From the NCBI RefSeq assembly GCF_024171765.1, contig NZ_JAMTCI010000001.1, positions 1,465,137-1,529,136 on the forward strand: 64,000 nucleotides of DNA, read 5' to 3'. Made by a program: the position numbers and the translations under genes. Below are positions 53,591 through 62,836 of this stretch, one piece after another. Source of the stretch: Williamsia deligens. GTDB lineage: Bacteria; Actinomycetota; Actinomycetes; Mycobacteriales; Mycobacteriaceae. The first letter of the stretch is position 1; the number at the start of each line of letters is the position of its first letter. The notes under the pieces are model-generated. The model saw only the letters and a list, made by a program, of their open reading frames with translations. It searched no databases and was not told the origin of the DNA.

Positions 53591-54415
53591 ATGCCGACAG
53601 TGACCACCGGTGACGGCGTCGAGATCTTCTACAAGGACTGGGGCTCGGGTCAGCCCGTCGTCTTCAGCCACGGGTGGCCGTTGTCCTCGGACGACTGGGA
53701 CGCGCAGATGATGTTCTTCCTCGCCAACGGTTATCGCGTTGTCGCCCATGACCGTCGCGGACACGGCCGATCCGAGCAGGTGGACTCCGGGCACGACATG
53801 GACCACTACGCCGACGATCTCGCCGCCGTCGTGAACCACCTCGACCTGACCGACGCGATCCACGTCGGCCACTCGACGGGTGGCGGCGAGGTCGCCCACT
53901 ACCTCGCCCGCCACGGTTCCGATCGCGCCGCCAAGGCCGTCCTGATCAGCTCGGTGCCGCCGATCATGGTGAAGACCGAGAGCAACCCGGACGGGATCGA
54001 CAAGAGCGTCTTCGACGACATCCAGGTGCAGGTCGCCACCCGACGCGCGGACTTCTTCCGCACCTTCGCGGAGGGACCGTTCTACGGCTACAACCGGGAC
54101 GGCGCGACGCCGTCCGAGGGCGTCATCGCCAACTGGTACCGGCAGGGCATGACCGGCGGGGCGAAGGCCCACTACGACGGCGTCGTCGCGTTCTCCCAGA
54201 CCGATTTCACCGAGGACCTCCGGTCGATCACGATCCCGACCCTGGTCTTGCACGGCGAGGACGATCAGGTGGTCCCCTACGAGAACACCGGCGTCCGATC
54301 GGCCGAGCTGCTGCCGAACAGCACGCTGAAGACCTATCCCGGCTTCCCCCACGGGATGCCGACCACCGAGGCCGCGACCATCAACGCGGACCTGCTCGAG
54401 TTCTTCCGGTCCTGA
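53591..54415 (+). CDS. Alpha/beta hydrolase, non-haem chloroperoxidase type
   Basis: 274 aa. SHGWPLSSDDWD is the oxyanion loop, VGHSTGGGEVAHY the nucleophile elbow, HGEDDQVVPY the Asp and GFPHGMP the His. All fit cofactor-free haloperoxidase/esterase proteins; the haloperoxidase name is historical. ATG 53591 follows AAGGGA. Next gene starts 1 nt after its stop. Confidence 0.92.
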   Translation: MPTVTTGDGVEIFYKDWGSGQPVVFSHGWPLSSDDWDAQMMFFLANGYRVVAHDRRGHGRSEQVDSGHDMDHYADDLAAVVNHLDLTDAIHVGHSTGGGEVAHYLARHGSDRAAKAVLISSVPPIMVKTESNPDGIDKSVFDDIQVQVATRRADFFRTFAEGPFYGYNRDGATPSEGVIANWYRQGMTGGAKAHYDGVVAFSQTDFTEDLRSITIPTLVLHGEDDQVVPYENTGVRSAELLPNSTLKTYPGFPHGMPTTEAATINADLLEFFRS

Positions 54416-54416
54416 G

Positions 54417-55304
54417 GTGGCCGTCGAGCCCTGGCCCTCCCTCCGCGTCGACGACTGGGTGGGGACTCGTGATGCCGTGCATCTGTGGTCGCAGATCGTC
54501 GGCAAGACACGGATGGCGCTGGCGCCGCCGCTGAACCACTGGTGGGGGGTCACGCTCTACGTCGACGCGACCGGTCTGACGACGTCGTTGATGCCGGTGG
54601 GTGACAGGGCCCTCGAGATCCGGTTCGACTTCCTGACCCACGAGGTGGTGTTCCTCACCACCGACGGCGACGTCCGGCGCATGCCGCTGCGGTCGCGATC
54701 GGTCGCCGACTTCTACGGTGAGTACCTGGGTCACCTGGGCGAACTCGGCATCGCGGTGGACCTCTTCGGCTCGCCTGTCGAGCTGCCGGAGGTCACGCCG
54801 TTCGCCGACGACACCGCCGAGCGCCCCTACGACGCCGAGGCCGTCGCGGCGTTCTGGCGTCTGCTCGTCGACGCGCACCGGGTGTTCTCCCGCTTCCGCG
54901 GCGAGTTCCGGGGGAAGTCGAGCCCCGTGCACTTCTTCTGGGGCGCATTCGATCTCGCGGTCACCCGTTTCTCCGGGCGCCCGGCACCACTGCACCCCGG
55001 TGGGATCCCGAACTGCCCCGACGACGTCATGTACGAGGCCTACAGCGACGAGGTGTCGAGCGCGGGCTTCTGGCCGGGCGGCGCCGAGGAGGGGGTCTTC
55101 TACTCCTACGCGTATCCCCATCCGGAGGGGTACGACACCCATCCGGCCGTCGAGGCACCGGCATTCTGGGATGGCGCGCTCGGCGAATGGGTACTGCCGT
55201 ACCACCTCGTCCGACAATCCGCCGACCCCGACGCGACACTGCTCGCCTTCCTCCGACAGACGCACCGTGCGGCGGCGGAGACAGCGGACTGGCCGACGGC
55301 CTGA
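54417..55304 (+). CDS. DUF5996 family protein
   Basis: 295 aa from GTG 54417. PLNHWWGVTLYVDATGLTTSLMP, HFFWGAFDLAVTRFSGR and a late YSDEVSSAGFWPGG are typical of DUF5996. No signal or membrane segment; no known function. It starts 1 nt after the hydrolase stop, so the two are co-translated. Confidence 0.87.
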   Translation: MAVEPWPSLRVDDWVGTRDAVHLWSQIVGKTRMALAPPLNHWWGVTLYVDATGLTTSLMPVGDRALEIRFDFLTHEVVFLTTDGDVRRMPLRSRSVADFYGEYLGHLGELGIAVDLFGSPVELPEVTPFADDTAERPYDAEAVAAFWRLLVDAHRVFSRFRGEFRGKSSPVHFFWGAFDLAVTRFSGRPAPLHPGGIPNCPDDVMYEAYSDEVSSAGFWPGGAEEGVFYSYAYPHPEGYDTHPAVEAPAFWDGALGEWVLPYHLVRQSADPDATLLAFLRQTHRAAAETADWPTA

Positions 55305-55311
55305 GAACCCG

Positions 55312-56151
55312 TCAGCGCGGGTCGGGTCCTGTCGAAGCGGGCCTGTCGGGATCCGACGACCACTGTGACCACGACCCCGGGTAGAGAGTCGCGTCGATGC
55401 CGGCGATCGCCAGTGCGGCGATCTGGTGCGCGGCGGTGACACCGGAGCCGCAGTAGACGGCGGTCGGTGTCGCCGGGTCGACGCCGACCGTCGCGAAACG
55501 GGCGCGCAGGTCCGACGCCGACAGGAATCGGCCTGTGCCGTCGACGTTCTCGGCGGTCGGCGCACTGATGGCGCCGGGGATGTGACCGGCGCGGGGGTCC
55601 ACGGGCTCGGCCTCACCGCGGTACCGCTCCCCGGCGCGGGCGTCGAGCAGCGTTCCGCGGAACGCCCCCACCTCGTCGATCCCGAGGGTCGGCAGATGCC
55701 CCGGCTCCAGCGTCACCGTGCCGACCGAGGACGCGGCCTCGTCGCCGGCGCGGATGTCGTGGCCCGCCTCCTGCCATGCGGGCAGACCCCCGTCGAGGAG
55801 AAGCACGTCGTCCAGTCCCGCCCACCGGAGCAGCCACCACGCCCGCGCGGCGGCCTGGTTGGCGTTGTCGTCGTAGGCGACGACGGTGCTGTCGTCGCGG
55901 ATGCCCCATCGACGGGCGGCGGCCTGCAGGGAGGCGATGTCAGGCAACGGATGCCGCCCGGCCGCGGGATCGGGCGGTCCCGCGAGTTCGGTGTCGAGGT
56001 CGACGTAGACCGCACCGGGGATGTGGCCCTCCCGATGACGGTCGCGACCGCGGTCGTCACCCAGCCGCCAGCGGACGTCGAGCACCACCGGCGGGTTCGG
56101 CGACGCCAGCCGTGCGGCCAGTTCGTCGGCCCTGATCGTCACCTCAGCCAT
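55312..56151 (-). CDS. Thiosulfate/3-mercaptopyruvate sulfurtransferase
   Basis: 279 aa, two rhodanese domains. The N-terminal one is inactive (LDVRWRLGDDRGR...YDDNANQAAARAWW); the second holds the active-site Cys in YCGSGVTA. This CGSGVTA loop favours the SseA/mercaptopyruvate type. GGAGGATCG precedes the ATG. Convergent with the DUF5996 gene. The physiological donor cannot be told. Confidence 0.92.
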   Translation of the reverse strand: MAEVTIRADELAARLASPNPPVVLDVRWRLGDDRGRDRHREGHIPGAVYVDLDTELAGPPDPAAGRHPLPDIASLQAAARRWGIRDDSTVVAYDDNANQAAARAWWLLRWAGLDDVLLLDGGLPAWQEAGHDIRAGDEAASSVGTVTLEPGHLPTLGIDEVGAFRGTLLDARAGERYRGEAEPVDPRAGHIPGAISAPTAENVDGTGRFLSASDLRARFATVGVDPATPTAVYCGSGVTAAHQIAALAIAGIDATLYPGSWSQWSSDPDRPASTGPDPR

Positions 56152-56212
56152 CGATCCTCCTGCCCGCGGACACGTGCGACCTGTCTACTCCCCCGGGGGC
56201 CCCCGGGCCTGT

Positions 56213-57259
56213 TCACTCCCCCGCCGACTGCTCCCGGTGTCGCCGCGCCCGCTCGCGGTACCCGTAGGTCGCCTCGAGGATGTCGTCGTAGCTGTCCGCG
56301 CTGGACCCGACCGCCCCGGCGACGGTGCCCATCGACGTGGCGAGCCACGCCAGGCACAGATATCCCCGCAGTCCGGCGTCGCCGCCGATCTGGGAGGCGA
56401 GGTACCCCTCGTCGATGACCGCCATGGCCGCACACAGGGTCACGACGAGCAGCCCCGCATAGAGCACGGCGGCGTTCAGGACGATCGTCATCGTGGTGGC
56501 GGCGTTGTACAGCCGTGCCCGGTACCGGGGGAGCTCGCCCCGGCGTTCCCACAACCTGTTGTTCACGATGAGCCACACGGTCATCACGGCGATCGACAGC
56601 ACCGACAACCCCGCGAGTCGCCACGGGCTCAGGGCGTTCGCCATCGCCCAGATCGACGAGTAGAAGACACCGAACGAGGCGGTTGCCGCGGCGGCTGCCA
56701 TGACCCCGGTCAACGTGGGGATGAGTCGCCACGGCCGGTTGCCGCGCACCATCCCGAGCACGATCCGGCTGCGTCCGAGGGTGGACCGGGTGGCGAGGTA
56801 CTCGGCGTGGTCGGTGTCGCCGGGGTACCACCGCGCGCCGCGCACCCGCGGGGTCGCCTCCTCGTCGCGCAGGCGTCGGATCGCGTCGACGATGACGGCC
56901 ACCAACCGACGACGCGGCGCGATCCCGAGCGCCGGGAGCGAGACCAGCGCGGTGGCCGCGTCGTGGTCGATCTCGACCATGAGTTCCCGACGACCGCGAA
57001 GCCGCGGGAACTCGGTGACGACGACGGCCGCCGACGAGTCGCGGTGGGTCCGTTCGATCAGCTCGGGCACCATCAGGCCGCCCTCCGGATCGAGGGTGAG
57101 CGGCTCGCTGTCGACGGTCACCGACACGACGCCGAGCGCGTCCTGCAGCTCGCGGGCGAGACGGTCGCGGATGCTCGCGACGGTGGCACTGGGCGGCCCG
57201 GGGTCGGCGACGATGCGGACGTCGTCCGACGACGGCCCGGACTGGGGTGTGGTGGACAT
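56213..57259 (-). CDS. Hypothetical membrane protein with soluble N-domain
   Basis: 348 aa. Residues 1-150 are soluble, with VTEFPRLRGRRELMVEI; 160-340 hold about four to five hydrophobic helices (LTGVMAAAAATASFGVF, WRLAGLSVLSIAVMTVWLI). A similar layout occurs in mycobacterial proteins of no known function. It follows the isomerase gene by 42 bp on the same strand. Confidence 0.72.
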   Translation of the reverse strand: MSTTPQSGPSSDDVRIVADPGPPSATVASIRDRLARELQDALGVVSVTVDSEPLTLDPEGGLMVPELIERTHRDSSAAVVVTEFPRLRGRRELMVEIDHDAATALVSLPALGIAPRRRLVAVIVDAIRRLRDEEATPRVRGARWYPGDTDHAEYLATRSTLGRSRIVLGMVRGNRPWRLIPTLTGVMAAAAATASFGVFYSSIWAMANALSPWRLAGLSVLSIAVMTVWLIVNNRLWERRGELPRYRARLYNAATTMTIVLNAAVLYAGLLVVTLCAAMAVIDEGYLASQIGGDAGLRGYLCLAWLATSMGTVAGAVGSSADSYDDILEATYGYRERARRHREQSAGE

Positions 57260-57301
57260 CGGTGATGCCCGTACCCACCGTCGGGCGCCGTCACACGTGC
57301 G

Positions 57302-57685
57302 TCAGGAGACGGCGATGTCCTTCTCGGGGTCCCAGACCGCACGCATGCTGACCACGCGGCCGTCCTCGTCGAACCGCATGATGTCCACGGGGGTCACGGT
57401 GAAGGTGTTGTCACCGGCCCTGGTGTGCAGGACGAACTCGAAGACGGCGGTGTCGCCCGCGACCTTGGCCCACCGCAGCTCTGTCGAGGGGCTCATCGCG
57501 CACACCCCGCCGTAGAACTCGAGGAGCGACTCCCTGGTCGACCGGATGTCGCTGCCGATGGGGTCCTCGACCGTCGCGCCGTCGGCGAAGAGTCCGACGA
57601 CCTTCTCCGCGTCACCCGCGGCCAGGTACTCAACGTAGTTGTGGACGGCCTCGGTGATGCGGTCCACGGACACCTCTGCGGTCAC
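57302..57685 (-). CDS. SnoaL-like/steroid delta-isomerase-type protein
   Basis: 127 aa. NTF2-like fold: YVEYLAAGDAEKVVGLFADGATVEDPIGSD is the ketosteroid isomerase-like N-half; PVDIMRFDEDGRVVSM the C-terminal sheet. GTG 57685 is preferred because GGAGG sits 6 nt upstream; TTG 57691 would leave no spacing. A KstR-type palindrome lies 23 nt upstream, supporting a steroid-catabolism role. The actual substrate is inferred. Confidence 0.82.
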   Translation of the reverse strand: MTAEVSVDRITEAVHNYVEYLAAGDAEKVVGLFADGATVEDPIGSDIRSTRESLLEFYGGVCAMSPSTELRWAKVAGDTAVFEFVLHTRAGDNTFTVTPVDIMRFDEDGRVVSMRAVWDPEKDIAVS

Positions 57686-57707
57686 GGCCAACCTCCGGAT
57701 CGAAAAC

Positions 57708-57721
57708 GAGAACGTGTTCTA
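57708..57721. promoter_or_regulatory. KstR-like operator
   Basis: GAGAACGTGTTCTA contains AGAAC-GT-GTTCT, a perfect palindrome, and matches the KstR consensus TnnAACnnGTTnnA at all but the first position. It lies 23-36 nt upstream of the isomerase GTG, over the probable promoter. KstR controls cholesterol catabolism in mycolic-acid bacteria. No KstR gene is in the window. Confidence 0.7.
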
Positions 57722-57794
57722 GTTCGGCCGAGAGTAACTCATCTCGAGGTCCGAGCACACGATCGGCCGTACTCGTAGGACAATCACACGTGCG

Positions 57795-58901
57795 GTGCGC
57801 GGACCACCGCCCGACGTGACGACGACGAACCACTGGAGGCATCCCCTGAGACGCTCACTCGCCGGCGGGATCGCCTGGGTCTGCCTGTTCGTCGCGGCTG
57901 CGTGGATCGCGATGGTCTGGGCGCCGGGCGGGCCGGACTCGACCGCCCGCTACGTGCTCGTCGGCCTCGCCGCCGCGGTGGCCGTGGCAGTCGCCGTCGT
58001 GTGGTTGTCGCGACCGGAGCCGGGGCCACGGATCCGCACCGCCTTCGTCGCCGCCTCCGACATCGCCGCGCTGGCGGCGGGCGTCGCTGCGGTGGACGGC
58101 CGTGTCGGCCTCGTGGCAACGGTGCCGCTGGCGTTCGTCGGGATGTACGTCGCCGTGTTCTCCGAGCGTCCGGCGTTCGGTGGCCAGATGACGGCCGCGG
58201 CGGTGGTGCTGTTCCTGGTGACGATCGTGGGGATCGCCGACGGCGGTCAGGACATCGCCGAGTTGTCGCCGTTCCTGGTCCAGGGCGTGTTCGCGGCCCT
58301 GGTACTGCCTCTGATCCTGCATCATGGTTTCACCATCGTCGGGAGACGCCTCCCGACGCAGACGGGGGAACCGATGCAGGACTCGTTGACCGAGGTGTTG
58401 ACACGCCACGGGCTCTACTCGGCGGCGGCGACCAGCCTCTCGGCGCTGAACCGCAAGAGCCGACTGGTGGTCGTGCGCGTCCACCTCGACCAGTTCCAGG
58501 ACATCACCGTCGGTGACGGTCGTGAACGCGGCGAGCAGGTGCTCAAGCGCGTCGCGCACCGACTGGCGCAGGGCGTGCGCGGCGGTGACTTCGTCGCCCG
58601 GACCGGCGACGCCGAGTTCTCCGCGCTGGCCGGCGTCACCGACGAGGGCGTCGAGATCTTCGCGAACCGTTTCCGTGAACTCGTCTTCGACGTCGAGGAC
58701 CCGGTGCCCGTCAGCGCCAGTGTCGGTGTGGCCTTCTCGGCCACCCCCATCCCGGCGTCGGGCGTCCAGGCGGCCATCGACGATCTGCTGCACCGTGCGG
58801 AGGTGGCCATGCAGGCCGCCCAGGACGCGGGCGGCGACCGCGTCGAGATCGACTGGAGCGGCGACCCGGCGGCTGCGGAGGGCGGCGGCGCCACCGCCTG
58901 A
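57795..58901 (+). CDS. Membrane protein with degenerate GGDEF domain
   Basis: 368 aa from GTG 57795 (GTG 57819 is an alternative). Five to six membrane helices at ~20-195, then a diguanylate-cyclase-like domain at ~200-355 (MQDSLTEVLTRHGLYSAA, VRVHLDQFQDI). The active-site loop reads RTGDAEFSAL, not GGDEF, so cyclase activity is unlikely; c-di-GMP or GTP binding could persist. The amidase gene starts 4 nt after its stop. Confidence 0.83.
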   Translation: MRGPPPDVTTTNHWRHPLRRSLAGGIAWVCLFVAAAWIAMVWAPGGPDSTARYVLVGLAAAVAVAVAVVWLSRPEPGPRIRTAFVAASDIAALAAGVAAVDGRVGLVATVPLAFVGMYVAVFSERPAFGGQMTAAAVVLFLVTIVGIADGGQDIAELSPFLVQGVFAALVLPLILHHGFTIVGRRLPTQTGEPMQDSLTEVLTRHGLYSAAATSLSALNRKSRLVVVRVHLDQFQDITVGDGRERGEQVLKRVAHRLAQGVRGGDFVARTGDAEFSALAGVTDEGVEIFANRFRELVFDVEDPVPVSASVGVAFSATPIPASGVQAAIDDLLHRAEVAMQAAQDAGGDRVEIDWSGDPAAAEGGGATA

Positions 58902-58905
58902 TCCC

Positions 58906-60390
58906 GTGATCGACCGAGACAGTTACCTGGCGCTCGACGCGACCGCCATGGTCGACCTCGTCCGCCGCGGTGAGACGACGGCCTCCGAGCTGCTCGACGC
59001 CGCTATCTCCCGTGCTGACGCCGTCGACGCCGCGATCCGCGCGATCACCCGCCGCCTCGACGACAGCGCGCGCACGCGGGCCCGGGACACCGTCGACGGC
59101 CCGCTGGCCGGGGTCCCGTTCCTGCTGAAGGATTTGTTCCAGGCGCAACGTGGCGTCGTCGAGACCGCCGGCTCCCGGTCGTGTAGGGACGTCGTCGCAC
59201 CGGAGACCGACACCATTGTCGCGCGGTGGGAAGCCGCCGGGGCGATCGTGTTCGGGCGGACCAACGTGCCCGAGTTCGGCGCGAAGGGGACGACCGAGCC
59301 GGAGCTGTTCGGCCCCACGCACAACCCGTGGGATGTCACCCGGACGCCCGGCGGATCGTCGGGGGGATCGGCCGCGGCGGTGGCGGCCGGAATCGTCCCC
59401 GTGGCCGGGGCCAACGATGGTGGCGGCTCCATCCGCATCCCGGCCGCGTGCTGCGGGGTGTTCGGCCTCAAACCGGGTCGCGGGGTCATCCCGACGGGGC
59501 CGTCGCACGGGGAGTTCTTCCACGGCGGGGCCGTCAGTGGTGTCGTCTCCCGATCGGTCCGCGACAGCGCCCTGTTCCTCGACGTCGCCCGCGGCACGGA
59601 TCCCGCTGCACCGCCGTATGTCTTCGCCGATCCCCCGCGATCCTTCGTCGATGCCGTCGCCCTCGATCCCGGCAGTCTTCGCATCGGGGTACAGACGCAT
59701 TCGGCGCTCAACGATTCACCCGACCCCGAGGTGGTCGCCGCAGTCCACGCGACGGCCGACCTCCTGACGGACATGGGACACGTCGTCGTCGAGGCGCGCC
59801 CGGCGATCGACGAGGACCAGTTGGCGCAGGACTTCCTGGTGCCGTGGTTCGTCCATGTCGCCGCCACCGTCGACGACCTCCGACGCACGGGGGCGAGGGA
59901 CGACGACTTCGAACTCGACACGCTCGTCCTCGCCGCCCTCGGACGGTCGGTGAGCGGCGTGGCCTACGAGCAGGCCTTGATGCGCTGGCACGACCACGTG
60001 CGCGCCCTCAGCGCCTTCCACCGCGACCACGACCTGCTGTTGACCCCCACACTCGCCCGGACGGCTCCCCGTCTCGGCGAGTACGCGACGTCGTCGCTGG
60101 AGAGAATCGGGGCTCGTGTCGCGCTCCGGGCGCACCTCGGTGCGGTGATCGGTGCGACGGGCGCGGCGCAGGCCGGTGTCCTGCGCAACCTCTCGTGGGT
60201 GCCGTACACGCAGCTGGCCAACGTCACCGGTCGGCCGGCGGTCAGCGTGCCCCTGCACACCGCGTCAGACGGCCTGCCGATCGGGATGCAGTTCATCGCG
60301 CCGCCGGGCGGTGAGGGCCTGCTGTTAGCGCTCTCGGCGCGTCTCGAGGAGGCCCTGCCCTGGGCCGACCGCCGACCCGCGATCGGCTGA
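58906..60390 (+). CDS. Amidase signature-family hydrolase
   Basis: 494 aa from GTG 58906. The Ser-cisSer-Lys triad is in LLKDLF (Lys), [14 protein letters not shown] (cis-Ser) and [12 protein letters not shown] (nucleophile Ser). Resembles mycobacterial AmiB2/AmiC-type amidases more than GatA, as GatBC genes are absent. Substrate unknown. Nearly adjacent to the GGDEF-like gene on the same strand. Confidence 0.93.
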   Translation: MIDRDSYLALDATAMVDLVRRGETTASELLDAAISRADAVDAAIRAITRRLDDSARTRARDTVDGPLAGVPFLLKDLFQAQRGVVETAGSRSCRDVVAPETDTIVARWEAAGAIVFGRTNVPEFGAKGTTEPELFGPTHNPWDVTRTPGGSSGGSAAAVAAGIVPVAGANDGGGSIRIPAACCGVFGLKPGRGVIPTGPSHGEFFHGGAVSGVVSRSVRDSALFLDVARGTDPAAPPYVFADPPRSFVDAVALDPGSLRIGVQTHSALNDSPDPEVVAAVHATADLLTDMGHVVVEARPAIDEDQLAQDFLVPWFVHVAATVDDLRRTGARDDDFELDTLVLAALGRSVSGVAYEQALMRWHDHVRALSAFHRDHDLLLTPTLARTAPRLGEYATSSLERIGARVALRAHLGAVIGATGAAQAGVLRNLSWVPYTQLANVTGRPAVSVPLHTASDGLPIGMQFIAPPGGEGLLLALSARLEEALPWADRRPAIG

Positions 60391-60410
60391 GCACGCGGAT
60401 CGGCTGAGGG

Positions 60411-60908
60411 CTACCAGCCCATCGACCCGGGGATCCCCTTGAACGGTCCGACGACCTTGCTGGTGACCCAGCCCCCGTAGAAGTTGCCCGGCTGGGGGAC
60501 GACCGTCTCGCCGTCCACGGTGGCGCGGTCGACGAGAGCGGGCATGACGGCGATCGCACCGGCGAGATCGGTGAAACCCGGTGTCGGGCGGGGATATGTC
60601 CATGCCGCTCGGTGCGCGGCCTTGTCGGGGGTGACCAGGTCGAAGTACGCCGCCTCGCCCTTCCATTCACACCACGACGCGCCCTGCGTCGGCCGCAGCG
60701 CGCCGTCGACGAAGGCGTCGGCCGGGATGTAGTAGGTGGGCGGGTGACTCGTCTCCAGGACCCGCCATCCGCGCGTCGCGGAGGCGATGGTGTGCCCACC
60801 GAGCTCGATGGTGATCGATCCGGCGAACGTCTCCAGCCGCGGCGGACGGGGGTAGTCCCAGACGGATTCCTGACCGGGGCCGGGCTTCTCGGGTGTGGGT
60901 CGTCGCAT
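60411..60908 (-). CDS. DUF427 domain protein
   Basis: 165 aa. VWDYPRPPRLETF and a central TYYIPADAFVDGALRPT..WCEWKG match the DUF427 fold, a small beta barrel. Function unknown. The N-terminal ESVWDYPRP segment is repeated in spirit as AAWTYPRP later. Convergent with the amidase gene. Confidence 0.88.
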   Translation of the reverse strand: MRRPTPEKPGPGQESVWDYPRPPRLETFAGSITIELGGHTIASATRGWRVLETSHPPTYYIPADAFVDGALRPTQGASWCEWKGEAAYFDLVTPDKAAHRAAWTYPRPTPGFTDLAGAIAVMPALVDRATVDGETVVPQPGNFYGGWVTSKVVGPFKGIPGSMGW

Positions 60909-60970
60909 GGAATCCAGCGTACGGGCGCCGCATGCGTGCGGGGTGTCGCTCGCGCCGTCGACCGGGACAG

Positions 60971-61594
60971 TCAGAGGACGCCGCGTTCGTAGGCGACACG
61001 CACTGCGGCCGCGCGGTCGCGCACCCCGAGCTTGGAGTAGATGTGCAGCAGGTGGGTCTTCACCGTCGCCTCGCTGATGACGAGCGACTTCGCGACCGTG
61101 CGGTTGGTCCCCCCTTCGGCGATACCCGCCAGCACCTCCACCTCGCGCGCGGTGAGCTCCTCCGCCGGCCGACGACCCATCAGGGTCGCCACAGCGACGG
61201 GCGCCAGGACGCTCCGTCCTGCGGCCGCGTCGACGACTGCGGCGATGAGTTCGTCGCGGCCCAGCGCCTTCAGCAGGTACCCGTCGGCCCCGGCGTCGAC
61301 GGCGGAGGTGATGTCGCGGTCGGCGTCATAGGTGGTGAGCACGAGGATGGCGGGGCGTCGAGGGTCGCGCCGGCGGAGGTCGACGATGGCCGGCACACCG
61401 TCGCCGTCCGGCATCCGCAGGTCCATCAGGACGACGTCGGGGTCATGCCGGGCGGCCAGAGCGACGGCCTGCGGGCCGGACGACGCCTCGGCGACGACCG
61501 TGATCCGGTCGTCCGAGGACAACATCCCCGTCACCCCGTCGCGGACAATCGGGTGATCGTCGGCGACGAGGACGGTGATCGGGTGCCCGCTCAC
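60971..61594 (-). CDS. NarL/LuxR-family response regulator
   Basis: 207 aa from GTG 61594. Receiver: VADDHPIVRDGV (acidic pocket), VVLMDLRMPDGDG (phospho-Asp), TTYD and LLKALG (Lys). The LuxR_C domain is LTAREVEVLAGIAEGGTNRTVAK then ISEATVKTHLLHIYSKLGV. Its start overlaps the kinase stop (GTGA). It likely controls the ABC exporter genes upstream. Confidence 0.93.
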   Translation of the reverse strand: MSGHPITVLVADDHPIVRDGVTGMLSSDDRITVVAEASSGPQAVALAARHDPDVVLMDLRMPDGDGVPAIVDLRRRDPRRPAILVLTTYDADRDITSAVDAGADGYLLKALGRDELIAAVVDAAAGRSVLAPVAVATLMGRRPAEELTAREVEVLAGIAEGGTNRTVAKSLVISEATVKTHLLHIYSKLGVRDRAAAVRVAYERGVL

Positions 61595-62786
61595 GCCGGC
61601 ACCGCTGCGCTGACGACGCATCCCGATCCGGGCGCGGTGACGACACCGACCGTGCCGCCCGATCCCGCCATCCGCTCCCGCATCCCGCGCAGTCCGTTGC
61701 CCTCGTGGACGGCGCCGGCGTCGAAACCCGTCCCGTCGTCGACGATGTCGAGGAGGACGCCCTCCTCCACGTAGGACAGGCGCACCTGCACGCTCCTCGC
61801 CCCGGCATGACGGGACACGTTCGACAGCGCCTCCTGGGATATGCGGAGGAGGTCCTGGTCGCTCTCGGTCGGCACCGGGTCGCCCTCGATCTCCACGGCC
61901 GTCGCGATGCGATGCACCGTGCCCCATGCGTCGACGAGGTCGGTGAGCGCAGTCGACAGCGGAGCGGCGTCGAGCATGGGCGACCCAGCGCCGAGACGGC
62001 ACGGCGGGCCTCGCCGAGCCCGTCGCGGGCCAGTCGTTTGGCGGTGTCGACGCGGGCGGCCCAGTCGTCGTCCCCGTCGATCGCCTCGAGCTGGCTGACG
62101 ATGGCCACCAGGTCCTGCGCGACGGTGTCGTGGATCTCCCGGGACAGACGGGCCCGTTCCTCCAGCACGCCCTGCTCACGAGCGCGTTCGAGGAGCTGGT
62201 CCTGCAGTTCGGCGTTCCGCCGGTGTGCCTCCTCGAGCGCTGCGACACCCGCCTCGCGCTCGGCCACTTCCCTGTCGCGCCGGGCGCCCACCCAGCTGAA
62301 CAGGACCACGAGAGCGGTGTTGACGACGATCAATGCGAGGTAGGCGGGCCACGCCCGGGGGATCTCGGCGAACCCGCCGATCTGTGCGGCCGCGGTGATG
62401 ACAGCGTTGGCCGTCATCGCCGTCCACAGGACGACGCCGGAGAACAGCATCAGCGCGGTGAGGTAGCCGACGAAGGCGTAGATCCCGAAGAACGGGCTCA
62501 CGGCGATCAGGCACCCGGTGATCACGAACTGCGCACCGAACACCACGACCCGTGTCGGCATCGAGAGTGTCGTCGACCGGATCCAGCTGCACTGCAACGC
62601 GAACGCTGCCACCGACAGGCACACGAGCGCTGTCACCCGCCACCCGGTGGTGGTGACCCCGGTGCCGATGCTGATGAGCGCTGCGGCGAGGATCAGCGCG
62701 CCCGGGACGAGGATCAGGAACACCGGTGCGATGTCGAAGCGGTCCCAGTTCAGCGGCTGGGCCGCGGTGCGTCGGGGAGCACCCAT
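61591..62786 (-). pseudogene. NarL-type sensor histidine kinase, frameshifted
   Basis: Starts at ATG 62786 (GGGAG 9 nt upstream). Frame 1 encodes about five membrane helices, a coiled coil and the HisKA_3 phospho-His motif SREIHDTVAQDLV, to about 61990. The HATPase part (LLRISQEALSNVSRHAG, DDGTGFDAG, GLRGMRERM) is in another frame to 61591. At the junction the DNA reads AL-GR-PC in frame 1 and GSPMLDAAPL in the other; one added base gives ALRSPMLDAAPL, normal for the family. So one base is missing: true mutation, sequencing error or frameshifting. Total length fits 398 aa when restored. Confidence 0.85.
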
Positions 62787-62836
62787 GGCGGGATTCTCCC
62801 ACGATCCCCGGTGTCCGTCGGGGGCTGCGGACATCC

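Noticed and set aside
57686-57691. TTG 57691 as the start of the isomerase gene
   Set aside because: It abuts GGAGG with no spacing; GTG 57685 has the normal 6-nt distance.
60381-60408. Direct repeat GATCGGCTGAG around the amidase stop codon
   Set aside because: An 11-bp tandem-like duplication with no partner elsewhere and no sign of an element; probably slippage.
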